A DNA stretch of 64,000 nt. It comes from Algicoccus sp048820935. Lineage in GTDB: Bacteria > Pseudomonadota > Gammaproteobacteria > Burkholderiales > Burkholderiaceae_B. Of this stretch, positions 25,146 through 34,911 are shown in pieces; the first letter of the stretch is position 1, and each line of letters begins with the position of its first letter. A program made the translations under genes and the position numbers. The stretch lies in the NCBI RefSeq assembly GCF_048820935.1, contig NZ_JBMERD010000003.1, positions 203,515 through 267,514 of the forward strand, given 5' to 3'. The notes beneath the pieces are model-generated. The model worked only from the letters and a program-made list of their open reading frames with translations, did no database searches and was not told where the DNA came from.

Positions 25146-26027
25146 ATGACGTTAAGTGTCAGGTATGAAGCGCCCGACTCAATTGAGCAGGCCATCCATC
25201 TTCTGCGGCAGGCTCGACAGCCACGTTTGCTGGCTGGTGGCACTGATGTGCTGGTGCAGATGCGTTCGCGCCGAATCCAGCCCGATGTGATGATCGATAT
25301 TAAAAAGATCCGCGAATTATCACAAATTGAAGTACAAGCGGATGGTTTGAAGATCGGTGCGGCAGTATCCTGTTTGGCGCTACTTGACCATCCTGAGTTT
25401 AAGAATACTTACCCAGGTGTGGCGCAAGCGGCAAATTTAATTGGCTCATTTCAGGTGCGTGGACGCGCCACGATGACGGGTAATCTCTGTAATGCCTCGC
25501 CGGCGGCTGACAGTGTGCCAGCGTTAATTGCTGCGGGTGCACAAGCCATCATTGCTGGACCGAATGGACGTCGACAAGTGCCAGTTGAAGCCATTCCGCA
25601 AGCACCCGGGCAAACATCTTTGGCCGATGATGAGCTGTTGGTGGCTTTGTTTTTACCGAAACCGGCACCCGGCAATGGTATGGCGTATTTACGTTTTACA
25701 CCAAGAACTGAAATGGATATTGCTGTTGTAGGTGCTGGTGTGAGTCTGACGCTCAACGCACAGGGGATTTGTACCGATGCCAAAGTCTGCCTGGGTGCGG
25801 TGGCCAAAACCGCGATTGTGCTTCCAGAAGCGGCTGAAATTCTAATTGGGACGACGGTGGATGACGCCGTCCTTGAAATGCTGGCACTGGCGGCTCGCCG
25901 AGCGGCACGTCCTATTACCGATAAACGAGGTACCGCAGCCTTTAGAACCAAACTGGCTGGGGTGATGGCACAACGCAGTGCTCGTCTGGCATTACAACGT
26001 GCACAGGAGAAACTGAACAATGGCTAA
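25146..26027 (+). CDS. Molybdenum hydroxylase FAD-binding subunit (CoxM/XdhB type)
   Basis: The 293-residue protein has the FAD-binding pattern of the xanthine dehydrogenase family: LLAGGTDVLVQMR near residue 30 and RGRATMTGNLCNASPAADSVPAL near 108. It passes electrons from the iron-sulfur subunit to the final acceptor. The ATG at 25146 follows AGGGGA. It overlaps the next gene by 8 bp and starts a three-gene operon in the order medium-small-large. Confidence 0.93.
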   Translation: MTLSVRYEAPDSIEQAIHLLRQARQPRLLAGGTDVLVQMRSRRIQPDVMIDIKKIRELSQIEVQADGLKIGAAVSCLALLDHPEFKNTYPGVAQAANLIGSFQVRGRATMTGNLCNASPAADSVPALIAAGAQAIIAGPNGRRQVPVEAIPQAPGQTSLADDELLVALFLPKPAPGNGMAYLRFTPRTEMDIAVVGAGVSLTLNAQGICTDAKVCLGAVAKTAIVLPEAAEILIGTTVDDAVLEMLALAARRAARPITDKRGTAAFRTKLAGVMAQRSARLALQRAQEKLNNG

Positions 26028-26496
26028 GCAACATGTGAGCACAACACTCAACGGCGAGCGCGTTGAGTTTTTATGTGAAACAGATCAAACGCTTCTCGAT
26101 GTCTTGCGCAATTCATTGAATATGACGGGTACCAAGGAGGGCTGTGCGACCGGAGACTGTGGCGCCTGTACGGTGCGCTTGAATGACACGATGGTGTGTG
26201 CCTGTTTGGTGTTGGGTGTGGAAGCTCAGGATAAATCCATCGAAACTATTGAAGGCATGGCGCGTGGTGAGCAATTGCATCCTCTGCAACAAAAAATTTT
26301 AGAGCATGCCGCCTTGCAGTGCGGAATCTGTACACCCGGGATTTTGATTGCAGCAAAAACCCTACTCGAACGTAACCCTGATCCAACCGAAACCGAAGTG
26401 CGTTACTGGTTGGCTGGAAATCTGTGCCGGTGTACTGGCTACAACAAAATCATCGAGGCTGTGATGGATGCAGCCCGAGAAATGCGAGGAGCCTAA
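26020..26496 (+). CDS. Molybdenum hydroxylase [2Fe-2S] subunit (CoxS/XdhA type)
   Basis: The 158-residue protein has the plant-type cluster motif EGCATGDCGACTVRLNDTMVCAC and the second helical-domain cluster motif CGICTPG...CRCTGY. These two clusters carry electrons from the molybdenum site to FAD. It lies one base from the start of the large-subunit gene, consistent with coupled expression. Confidence 0.95.
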   Translation: MAKQHVSTTLNGERVEFLCETDQTLLDVLRNSLNMTGTKEGCATGDCGACTVRLNDTMVCACLVLGVEAQDKSIETIEGMARGEQLHPLQQKILEHAALQCGICTPGILIAAKTLLERNPDPTETEVRYWLAGNLCRCTGYNKIIEAVMDAAREMRGA

Positions 26497-26497
26497 G

Positions 26498-28780
26498 ATG
26501 CTGAAAAAAACCGTCACTGAAAAGAAAACATTTGATGTGATTGGCACACGTCCGGTTCGTCCAGACGGTGTGCCCAAAGTCGTGGGTCTAGCTCAATACG
26601 GTGCGGATTACATTTTACCGGGGATGCTGTGGGGTAAGATTTTGCGCTCACCGCATGCCCATGCTCGTATTCTCAGTATCGATACCTCGCGCGCACTCGC
26701 TTTGCAGGGCGTCAAAGCCGTGATGACAGGCGCGGACCTGCCTGAACAAACCTTTAAGTATCTTGGGCCTGAGCGTACGCAGATGAATTTCTGGCATATG
26801 CAGCGCAATACGATGGCGCGTGAGAAGGCGTTATTTGCGGGTCATCCGGTTGCGGCTGTGGCGGCAGTCTCGCAGAAGATTGCTGAACAGGCTTTGGAGC
26901 TGATTGACGTGCAATATGAGGTTTTACCGCATGTCATCGATGTGGAAAAAGCGATGGAGCCGGGTGCGCCATTGTTGTTTGAAGACATGCGAACCCGAGG
27001 TGTAGAGCCCGAGCCGGCGGCACCTTCAAACGTGGCGCGTCGCTGTGAATATACCTTGGGCAATGTCGAAGACGGATTTGCGCAAGCGCACGAAGTGGTT
27101 GAAATGAAGTTCAAGACCGCTCCTGTGCACCAGGGCTATATCGAGCCCCATGCTTGTCTGGCTCGTTATGGCAGTGATGGACAGTGTGAAATCTGGTCAG
27201 CCACACAGGGCCACTTTGCAGCGAGGACGCTGACTGCGCGTTTGTTGGGTATGTCCGTCAGTGATTTGGTGATTCATCCCGCAGAAATTGGTGGCGGATT
27301 TGGTGGCAAAACCATTGTGTATGTGGAACCTGTGGCGGCCATGTTGTCCAAAATGTCAGGTCATCCCGTCAAAATGGTCATGACCCGTGAAGAAGTGTTT
27401 AATGCGACAGGTCCGACCTCGGGTTCTGCCATGACCGTACGCATGGGTGTAACACGTGATGGCAAAATTGTGGCAGCCCAAGCTGAGCTGAAATATCAGG
27501 CAGGGGCTTTTCCGGGTTCGCCAGTGTTGAACGCCTCTCAGTGCGCGTTTTCAATGTACGACATTCAGAACGTCCATGTGGTGGGTTATGACGTAGTGTG
27601 TAACCGCCCGAAAGTGGTTGCTTACCGTGCTCCGGGATCACCGATTGTGGCTTTTGCGGTGGAGTCGGTGGTTGATGAGTTGGCCCGTAAGATTGGTTTG
27701 GATCCGTTAGAAATTCGTCTTAAGAATTCGATCAGTATCGGATCGCCCTCTCTCTGGGGACCTCATCAGCATGAAGGCATGCGGCAAACGGTTGAGGCTT
27801 TAATGCGCCATCCAGACTATCACGCACCCCTAGGACCCAATCAGGGTCGTGGTGTTGCCTCGGGTTTCTGGTTCAATGGCGGTGGTGAGTCGGCGGTTTC
27901 AATTCAGGTGGGTGATGATGGCTCAGTCACCATCGCATCGGGTAGTATGGACATTGGCGGTTCACGGGCTTCGATGGCCATGATGGTGGCTGAAACGTTG
28001 GGTATTCCGTACGAAAAAGTTCGTTCAACGGTTGCCAGTACAGCAGCCGTCTCTTACAACCATGTGACAGGTGGTTCGCGGGTTACCTACGCGACAGGGA
28101 TGGCCATGACGCAAGCCAGTGAGTTGCTGATTGAAGACTTGCGTGTCCGCGCCGCTCAGTTATGGAATGTGTCGGTTGACGATGTGGAGTGGGAACGTGG
28201 TCAGGCGCGTCTAGTCGGTGCGCATGAGAAACAGGGAGAGACCTTGTCGCTTGCCAGACTTGCAGCTACGCGTGCTAGAACCGGTGGACCCATTGGGGTG
28301 CAGTGGGCCATTAATGCATCAGGTCAGGCGCCTGGGTTTTCGACACAGTTTTGTGATGTGGAAGTCGATCCGGAAACGGGTGCCGTCAAAATCCTACGTT
28401 ATGTGGCGGCTCAAGACGTGGGCCGCGCCATTCATCCTGCCTATGTTGAAGGGCAGATTCATGGTGGTGTGACGCAAGGCATTGGTTGGGCGCTCAATGA
28501 AGAGTACATCTATAACGACAATGGTCATCTAGAAAACGCCGGGTTCTTGGATTACAGGATGCCCGTGGCATCCGATTTGCCGATGATTGAGGCAGTGATC
28601 GTGGAGGTGCCCAACCCTAACCATCCGTTTGGTGTGAAAGGTGCAGGTGAGGTTAATATCGTGCCTGTGATGGGGGCGATTGCCAATGCCATCCGACAAG
28701 CCACCGGTGTGCGCATGTGCCAGCTGCCCATGTCACCACCGAATTTGTTGGAAGCGCTGGATCCAGAGGATGAGGACTAA
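26498..28780 (+). CDS. Molybdenum hydroxylase large subunit (xanthine dehydrogenase/aldehyde oxidase family)
   Basis: The 760-residue protein (ATG 26498 behind GAGGAG) binds the molybdopterin-cytosine or -guanine cofactor. Family motifs are GGGFGGK, VVAYRAPGSP, and the catalytic Glu718 in GVKGAGE. The AYRAPG loop argues against form I carbon monoxide dehydrogenase, which has AYxCSFR. The enzyme should hydroxylate a heteroaromatic or aldehyde-type substrate, or reduce an aromatic CoA ester as 4-hydroxybenzoyl-CoA reductase does; the sequence does not decide. The XdhC-like gene at 16420 is a plausible maturation partner. Confidence 0.92.
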   Translation: MLKKTVTEKKTFDVIGTRPVRPDGVPKVVGLAQYGADYILPGMLWGKILRSPHAHARILSIDTSRALALQGVKAVMTGADLPEQTFKYLGPERTQMNFWHMQRNTMAREKALFAGHPVAAVAAVSQKIAEQALELIDVQYEVLPHVIDVEKAMEPGAPLLFEDMRTRGVEPEPAAPSNVARRCEYTLGNVEDGFAQAHEVVEMKFKTAPVHQGYIEPHACLARYGSDGQCEIWSATQGHFAARTLTARLLGMSVSDLVIHPAEIGGGFGGKTIVYVEPVAAMLSKMSGHPVKMVMTREEVFNATGPTSGSAMTVRMGVTRDGKIVAAQAELKYQAGAFPGSPVLNASQCAFSMYDIQNVHVVGYDVVCNRPKVVAYRAPGSPIVAFAVESVVDELARKIGLDPLEIRLKNSISIGSPSLWGPHQHEGMRQTVEALMRHPDYHAPLGPNQGRGVASGFWFNGGGESAVSIQVGDDGSVTIASGSMDIGGSRASMAMMVAETLGIPYEKVRSTVASTAAVSYNHVTGGSRVTYATGMAMTQASELLIEDLRVRAAQLWNVSVDDVEWERGQARLVGAHEKQGETLSLARLAATRARTGGPIGVQWAINASGQAPGFSTQFCDVEVDPETGAVKILRYVAAQDVGRAIHPAYVEGQIHGGVTQGIGWALNEEYIYNDNGHLENAGFLDYRMPVASDLPMIEAVIVEVPNPNHPFGVKGAGEVNIVPVMGAIANAIRQATGVRMCQLPMSPPNLLEALDPEDED

Positions 28781-28819
28781 TGTTTAGCAGCATCACGTTT
28801 TAATCCAGTCGTAAAAATA

Positions 28820-28848
28820 GGGCGATCCGTTGTGATCGCCCGTTTTTT
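28820..28848 (+). terminator. Terminator after the molybdenum hydroxylase operon
   Basis: GGGCGATC (28820-28827) pairs with GATCGCCC (28834-28841), followed by G and six T. It overlaps the last codon of the convergent ABC-transporter gene. Confidence 0.9.
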
Positions 28849-30646
28849 ATGCTTCTTCGCTTTCGTGCTGTTGTAGTTCCCACATAGAGGCGTAAACGCC
28901 TTGCAATGCGAGTAATTCGTCATGAGTGCCACTTTCCACCAGACGACCATGTTCCATAACCAAGATTTGATCAGCATGCACAATCGTCGATAGACGGTGA
29001 GCGACGATGAGGGTGGTGCGATTTTGTGCCAGGGCTTCTAACTCATGCTGTAGTGCACGCTCTGTACGTGAATCCAGTGCTGAAGTGGCTTCATCAAAGA
29101 TGAGCGCTTGAGGGTGCTTGAGCAACGTGCGGGCAATGGCTAATCGCTGCTTCTCGCCCCCGGACAGCTTTAAGCCGCGTTCACCAACCTGGGTTTCATA
29201 ACCCTGGGGCAGGGTCTGGATGAACTGTTCAAGTTGCGCTGCCCGGGCTGCTTGTTTAATGTCAGCATCACTGGCAGCGGGTCGACCGTAGCGAATGTTG
29301 TAGGCCAGTGTGTCATTAAAGAGCACGGTATCTTGAGGCACGATACCAATGGCGTGTCGCAAGCTGGCTTGCGTGACATCTTGAATGTTTTGACCATCGA
29401 GTGTGATCTCACCACTTTGGATATCGTAAAAACGAAACAAGAGGCGTGCAAGCGTACTTTTACCCGCGCCGCTTCGTCCTACCACGGCGGTGGTTGTCCC
29501 TGCGGCAATCGTAAAGCTTAAGTCATGTAGGATCGTACGCGCTGGTTCGTAAGCAAAATTAACTTGATCAAAGCGAATGGTAGGGCCAGTTTGCGCATTG
29601 AGAATCTTGAGGTCTGGTGCGTTGGGTTTGTCGATGACTTCTTGTGGTTGTCCCAGCAAGGCGAACATGCGATCAATGTCGACCGTGGATTGCTTGAGTT
29701 CGCGATAGACCATACCCAAGAAATTGAGCGGCATGTAGAGCTGAATCATGAGCGTATTGATTAGCACCAGATCACCCAGTGTGAGGGAACCTGCCGCCAC
29801 ACCACTGGCGGCTCGCCACATGATAAGCACAAGCCCAGTCGAAATAATGGTTTGTTGCCCAAAATTTAAGATGGCGAGTGACTGTTGAGACAGGATGGCT
29901 GCTTTTTGATAACGCTCGAGATTTTCGTCATAGCGATTCGCTTCAAACGCTTCATTTGAGAAATACTTCACTGTCTCAAAGTTGATGAGTGAATCGATGG
30001 CTTTCTGATTGGCGCGTGTGTCGAGCTCGTTCATTTTGCGGCGCAGGCTGACACGCCATTCTGTGACCACACCGGTGTAAACAATGTAAAGGCTCAGTGC
30101 ACCCAGCGTGATTAATGAGAACCAGATGTCGTAGAACCAGGCTAAATAACCCAGCACCAGCGTGAACTCAATGAGCGTCGGAAAAATGCTGTAGAGCGAG
30201 AACGACACCAAGGTCTGAATCGCGCGTGTACCACGTTCAATATCACGACTGACCCCACCGGTTTGTCTGGCCAAATGAAAGCGCAATGACAAAGCGTGTA
30301 AGTGATTAAAGACTTTGAGCGCGATCTCGCGCACGGCGTGTTGCGTGACACGCGCAAAAATGGCTTCGCGCAACTCATTAAAGAGTGAAGTCGATAAGCG
30401 TAGTAGTCCATAACCAATGACGAGGGCGACTGGTACGGCGACAGCTGCGGTGGCGACTGTTTTGATATCCAGTGTGTCAATCAGTTGTTTGAGGATGATG
30501 GGGACACCCAGATTGGCGAATTTGCCGGCGATCATAAACAAAATCGCCAGCAGCACACGCCATTTGTAGGTCATCAGGTATGGGATCAGCTGTTTGATCA
30601 CGCGCCAGTCACCGCGTTGGCGAATGGGTTTAGCAGAATGGCTCAA
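28847..30646 (-). CDS. ABCB-type ABC exporter (ATM1/heavy-metal-tolerance group)
   Basis: This 599-residue half-transporter fuses six membrane segments (residues about 30-300) to an ATPase with Walker A GRSGAGKST, signature LSGGEKQRLAIARTLL and Walker B ALIFDEATSALDS. The membrane half resembles ATM1/HMT1-type proteins, which export glutathione- or metal-linked compounds from the cytoplasm. The start is taken as the TTG at 30644-30646 because GGGAG lies eight bases upstream; the frame opens five codons earlier at another TTG. It works as a homodimer. The substrate is not known. Confidence 0.88.
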   Translation of the reverse strand: MSHSAKPIRQRGDWRVIKQLIPYLMTYKWRVLLAILFMIAGKFANLGVPIILKQLIDTLDIKTVATAAVAVPVALVIGYGLLRLSTSLFNELREAIFARVTQHAVREIALKVFNHLHALSLRFHLARQTGGVSRDIERGTRAIQTLVSFSLYSIFPTLIEFTLVLGYLAWFYDIWFSLITLGALSLYIVYTGVVTEWRVSLRRKMNELDTRANQKAIDSLINFETVKYFSNEAFEANRYDENLERYQKAAILSQQSLAILNFGQQTIISTGLVLIMWRAASGVAAGSLTLGDLVLINTLMIQLYMPLNFLGMVYRELKQSTVDIDRMFALLGQPQEVIDKPNAPDLKILNAQTGPTIRFDQVNFAYEPARTILHDLSFTIAAGTTTAVVGRSGAGKSTLARLLFRFYDIQSGEITLDGQNIQDVTQASLRHAIGIVPQDTVLFNDTLAYNIRYGRPAASDADIKQAARAAQLEQFIQTLPQGYETQVGERGLKLSGGEKQRLAIARTLLKHPQALIFDEATSALDSRTERALQHELEALAQNRTTLIVAHRLSTIVHADQILVMEHGRLVESGTHDELLALQGVYASMWELQQHESEEA

Positions 30647-30893
30647 AAAGATGACTCCCAAGAACAGGCAATTAATAAAGCATCGATCAATATCATAAGT
30701 GGATGATTCGCTGTGAAATCAGATACTGCGCAAATTAGTCGGCGCAGCCGTCAGTAATGGGAAGAACGGGGAGTATGGTAATGCTTCTCAATTCCGAAAT
30801 TGTAACTAGTAGTATGGATTCTAGGGGCATTCAAGGGGTTTTAACGCAGGTTTGGCGTTACGATAACCAGCTTCGTGAACCATCTAACACATT

Positions 30894-32723
30894 ATGAGTA
30901 CTGAGCTTCTGACGGTTTTGTCGTTATTGGGACTGACCATCATTCTTTTCATTGTGAATCGACCTCGCATGGATGCGGTGGCTTTGATCATGATGACCGC
31001 GTTACCTTTAACGGGTGTCATTACGGTCGAGCAAACGCTTTCTGGATTTAGTGATCCAAACATTATTCTGATTGCAGCGATGTTTGTGGTGGCAGAAGGC
31101 TTGGTTCGCACCGGGATTGCGCAGCGTCTTGGGGATTGGTTGACGCGACATGCGGGTCGAAGCCAAAGCCGTTTGATTGTGTTATTGATGTTGATTGTGG
31201 GCACGATCGGTGCGTTTATGAGTTCAACGGGTGTGGTGGCAATTTTTATTCCTGTCATGTTGGGGGTGGCACGCAGTTCTGGCATTGCGCCTAGCCGGCT
31301 CATGATGCCTTTGTCGATTGCGGCATTGATCAGCGGCATGATGACACTGGTGGCCACGACACCAAACCTCGTTGTGAATGCAGAAATTATCCGTCAGGGG
31401 TACGAAGGGTTTCAGTTTTTTGACTTTACGCCGCTGGGTGTGCCGGTGATGCTTGTGGCGATTTTGTATATGCTCGTGGCCAGACGCTGGTTGCCGGCTG
31501 TCGCACCGAGTCAACGCGAAGGTTTACACAGACCGCGGTTGGCACAATGGATTGATGAATACGGTCTGTCTAAACTTCAATATCGGATTCGTGTGCAACC
31601 CGATTCATCACTTGTGGGGCGGCGACTCGATCAGCTGGACTTACGGTCCTCTCAAGGTGTCAGTATTATCGCGATTGAACGACGCAGACGATTTGGGCGG
31701 GCGCTTCTTGAACCGCGTGCTTCAACCGTTTTGCAGGCCAATGACGTCTTGTTTATGCAGGTTCAAAAAGAACAAATTGACATTCGAGATGTGTTAGAAG
31801 AGTTTCGTTTGGTTTTGTTGCCGATCTCACGACAGTATTTTACGGATCAATCGCAAGCGTTGGGGATGGCTGAACTTATGGTGCCTGTCAATTCACGCCT
31901 CTTGGGTAAAAGTGTCCATGCATTAAAGTTTCGCAGTCGTTATGATTTATCTGTCATCGGACTCAAGCGCGCCAATCGCCCCTTGTCTGGTGCGTTGGAT
32001 CAGGAAGCTTTGCGGCTTGGGGATACGTTGCTGGTCGTTGGGACTTGGCGGGCAATTCGTGCCATGCAGTCGCAATCGAATGATTTGATTGTGCTCAATA
32101 TGCCTCAGGAAATTGACAAGGTCGTGCCTGTGCCCAAACGGGCACCGTTGGCGATACTCAGTCTGGCGATTACCGTGGCTTTGATGGTCAGCGGCGTGGT
32201 ACCCAATGTGATGGCGGCACTGATTGGCGCTTTATTGCTGGGATTGTTTGGCTGTATCGATATGCCTTCATCCTATCGTTCAATTCACTGGCAGAGTTTG
32301 ATTTTAGTGGTGGGGATGTTACCGTTTTCAACAGCGCTACAAAACACGGGTGGGATCAGTTTGGCGGCTGATTTGTTGTTAAGCGTAATTGGTCAGTCTG
32401 AACCGCACGTGGTGTTGGCTGCGCTCTTTACGTTGACTGCGGTATTTGGCTTGTTTATTTCGAATACAGCCACGGCCATTCTGATGGCGCCGATCGCATG
32501 TGCGATGGCAGTGGATATGGGTGTGTCGATTTATCCGTTTGCCATGACTGTGGCCATTGCTGCATCGAGTGCATTTATGACACCCGTATCAACACCAGTC
32601 AATACGTTGGTCGTGGTTCCAGGGCAGTACCGGTTTATCGACTTTATCAAGATCGGTGTGCCTTTGACAGTATTGGTCATGCTCACAACGGTATTTTTAG
32701 TGCCCTGGGTGTTTCCGTTTTAA
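30894..32723 (+). CDS. SLC13/DASS-type anion permease with two TrkA-C domains
   Basis: The 609-residue protein has membrane segments in both halves and two soluble RCK/TrkA-C-like domains in the middle (residues about 205-300 and 320-400, with GRRLDQLDLRSSQGVSIIAIERR and GKSVHALKFRSRYDLSVIGLKR). Divalent anion:sodium symporters of this build import sulfate or dicarboxylates. Signatures include STGVVAIFIPVML and NTATAILMAPIA. It is convergent with the reductase gene, and the stop codons overlap by 4 bp. Confidence 0.88.
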   Translation: MSTELLTVLSLLGLTIILFIVNRPRMDAVALIMMTALPLTGVITVEQTLSGFSDPNIILIAAMFVVAEGLVRTGIAQRLGDWLTRHAGRSQSRLIVLLMLIVGTIGAFMSSTGVVAIFIPVMLGVARSSGIAPSRLMMPLSIAALISGMMTLVATTPNLVVNAEIIRQGYEGFQFFDFTPLGVPVMLVAILYMLVARRWLPAVAPSQREGLHRPRLAQWIDEYGLSKLQYRIRVQPDSSLVGRRLDQLDLRSSQGVSIIAIERRRRFGRALLEPRASTVLQANDVLFMQVQKEQIDIRDVLEEFRLVLLPISRQYFTDQSQALGMAELMVPVNSRLLGKSVHALKFRSRYDLSVIGLKRANRPLSGALDQEALRLGDTLLVVGTWRAIRAMQSQSNDLIVLNMPQEIDKVVPVPKRAPLAILSLAITVALMVSGVVPNVMAALIGALLLGLFGCIDMPSSYRSIHWQSLILVVGMLPFSTALQNTGGISLAADLLLSVIGQSEPHVVLAALFTLTAVFGLFISNTATAILMAPIACAMAVDMGVSIYPFAMTVAIAASSAFMTPVSTPVNTLVVVPGQYRFIDFIKIGVPLTVLVMLTTVFLVPWVFPF

Positions 32724-33718
32724 ACGAGTCGTACAAGTTGCTTGCCAAAGTTGCGACCGTTTAATAAGCCGACAAAAGCTTGGGGTGCGTTTTCGATGCC
32801 ATCTGCTATGGATTCGCGATAACGCAATTCACCACTGGCGACTTTCTGGATGAGCGTCTTACGAATTTCGGGCCAAGTCTCCATACGGTCTGACACGATG
32901 AAGCCTTGCACTTTAAGTCGTTGTACCAGAAGTGGGCGTAGGCCTCGGAAATGATGAGGGCGGTCATTCAGTTCAGAAATCATGCCGCATAAGGCAACGC
33001 GACCGAACGTATTCATGTGTCCAAGAAGCGTTTCAAAAATTTCACCACCGACGTTTTCAAAGAGGCAGTCAATGCCATCGGGTAAAGCTTGTTCCAGATC
33101 TTGGGTGAAGGTCTCACTGCGGTGGTCCACGCAGGCATCAAATCCCAGCTCTTCAACGACATAGGCGCATTTCTGAGGGCCACCTGCAATCCCGACGACA
33201 CGGCATCCTAGGCCTTTGGCCAGCTGACCGACGACTGAACCAACCGCACCTGATGCGGCATCGACGACAACGGTTTCGCCGGCTTTAGGCTCGCAAATTG
33301 TCATCAGACCTGTCCAAGCAGTGATGCCGGGCATACCCGCGACACCCAGATAAGCACTCAGTGATACGCCTGCTTCTTCATCCAGTTTAGAAACTGATTC
33401 TGCGGCTAATGTCGGTTGGGTTTGCCAGCCACTTGCGCTCAAAACCCAGTCTCCAACTTGATAGTCGGGACTTTCGCTTTTTAAGACTTGTCCAACAGTT
33501 GCACCCACCATGATTTGGCCTGGCTCGACACCTTGTGCATAAGATTTAGCCGCGGAGATGCGACTGCGCATGTAAGGGTCTAACGAAAGCCAGTGGTTAC
33601 GAATCAGGATTTCCCCCGCGTCGGGCTGTCGTACAGCACTTTGCATCAACCGAAAATCATCCGTGGTGACCGGTCCTTGCGGGCGCTGTGCCAGAATGAC
33701 TTGCTGATTCATATCCAT
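32720..33718 (-). CDS. NADP-dependent oxidoreductase of the zinc-free MDR family (CurA type)
   Basis: The 332-residue protein is a medium-chain dehydrogenase/reductase without catalytic zinc. It has NHWLSLDPYMRSR near residue 40, the family mark of CurA/leukotriene B4 reductase-like enzymes, and the NADP motif AASGAVGSVVGQLAKGLG. It reduces activated double bonds using NADPH. An AAGGA lies ten bases before the ATG at 33718. No partner is linked. Confidence 0.92.
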   Translation of the reverse strand: MDMNQQVILAQRPQGPVTTDDFRLMQSAVRQPDAGEILIRNHWLSLDPYMRSRISAAKSYAQGVEPGQIMVGATVGQVLKSESPDYQVGDWVLSASGWQTQPTLAAESVSKLDEEAGVSLSAYLGVAGMPGITAWTGLMTICEPKAGETVVVDAASGAVGSVVGQLAKGLGCRVVGIAGGPQKCAYVVEELGFDACVDHRSETFTQDLEQALPDGIDCLFENVGGEIFETLLGHMNTFGRVALCGMISELNDRPHHFRGLRPLLVQRLKVQGFIVSDRMETWPEIRKTLIQKVASGELRYRESIADGIENAPQAFVGLLNGRNFGKQLVRLV

Positions 33719-33760
33719 GGAGGTGTGTCCTTTTTAAAATTATCGGGTTCTTTCTTTGTA

Positions 33761-34639
33761 CTACAGAGAGCCCGATCTAAACGCATTGGCCATGGCTTTG
33801 GGTACTTCGGCTTCAGCCGCGACTACGCGTGCACGCATTTCCTGTTCATGGGCAACCGCCATGGCACGACGTTCTTCCGCTTTGGCTTGTGCGATTTTTT
33901 TATCGGCGTTGGCCTGTTCAATCTGTAAGGCAGCGCCAATGTTTTTACCGACATCAATGTCAGCGATGTCAATAGAGAGAATTTCAAATGCAGTGCCGGC
34001 ATCAAGCCCTTTGCTCAAAATGTGTTTAGAGATGCTGTCGGGTTTTTCAAGCACGTCTTTGTGGTTGGCTGCTGATCCAATGGCACTGACCATGCCTTCA
34101 CCCACACGGGCGATGATGGTTTCTTCACCAGCACCCCCGACTAGACGGTTTAGGTTGGTGCGCACCGTGACACGCGCAAAACCGATGAGTTGAATTCCAT
34201 CTTGTGCGACCGCTGCATTGCGTGGCGTTTGAATCACTTTGGGGAGCACTGACATTTGCACGGCATCGAGTACATCGCGTCCTGCCAAGTCGATCGCGGC
34301 GGCTCGGTTAAAGCTCAGCTCAATATTGGCTTTGTCAGCAGAAATAATTGCGTTGACGACGTTAACGACGTTACCGCCCGCTAAGAAGTGACTTTCAAGC
34401 TCATCGATCGGAATCTTTAGACCTGCTTTGGCCGCACTGATACGGGCTGTCACAATGCCGTGAGGTGGTACTCGGCGCAATCGCATGGCGATGAGCGTCA
34501 ATAAGCTGACGTGAGCGCCAGATGCCAGTGCGGTGACCCACAACTTGATCGGCACTAGGTACAGTAAGAAGGGGATCAGAATAATGACCAGCAGAACAAG
34601 GATAGCAGCAGCGTTGGCAAATAGTTCAGTTAGTTCCAT
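33761..34639 (-). CDS. floA: Flotillin-like FloA paralogue, shortened C-terminus
   Basis: The 292-residue protein is a bacterial flotillin of the FloA/YqfA (UPF0365) type: an N-terminal membrane hairpin (residues 8-45), an SPFH-like domain with LAGGNVVNVVNAIISADKANI, and an Ala/Glu-rich coiled-coil tail (EQANADKKIAQAKAEERRAMAVAHEQEMRARV). FloA proteins form scaffolding assemblies in ordered membrane patches. It is closely similar along its length to the second copy at 36467-37444 but stops 33 residues earlier, after FRSGSL, losing the GIMDYYRMRN-type end. It stands alone, apart from nfeD, so it appears to be a relocated or duplicated copy. Confidence 0.9.
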   Translation of the reverse strand: MELTELFANAAAILVLLVIILIPFLLYLVPIKLWVTALASGAHVSLLTLIAMRLRRVPPHGIVTARISAAKAGLKIPIDELESHFLAGGNVVNVVNAIISADKANIELSFNRAAAIDLAGRDVLDAVQMSVLPKVIQTPRNAAVAQDGIQLIGFARVTVRTNLNRLVGGAGEETIIARVGEGMVSAIGSAANHKDVLEKPDSISKHILSKGLDAGTAFEILSIDIADIDVGKNIGAALQIEQANADKKIAQAKAEERRAMAVAHEQEMRARVVAAEAEVPKAMANAFRSGSL

Positions 34640-34911
34640 TGAGACCTCGTGCGGTAGGCATTATGTGCTGGGTCATGACTTGGACGTAGTCAGTGTTCTC
34701 AAACCCATCTTTGGCATGGTAACTGACAAAGGGACATTTATGTGATCCAGATAGAAAAGTGGCCATTTGTACAAGAAAGTTGTTTTCGTGACTAAACTGC
34801 AGTTTCTTTATAAAGAGTTGTGTCAAACCGAAGTCTGTGTGGAATGATTGACCGAATCTGTGCAGCGCAGGATATTTGATTATTTTTAAATAAAAATGAC
34901 AGGAGATCACT

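Noticed and set aside
25451..26020. Antisense frame opposite the FAD subunit gene
   Set aside because: It is Ala/Arg-rich, as expected of a mirror frame, and has no support.
26498..28780. Carbon monoxide dehydrogenase
   Set aside because: The large subunit has AYRAPG where form I CO dehydrogenase has AYxCSFR, so the assignment is not supported.
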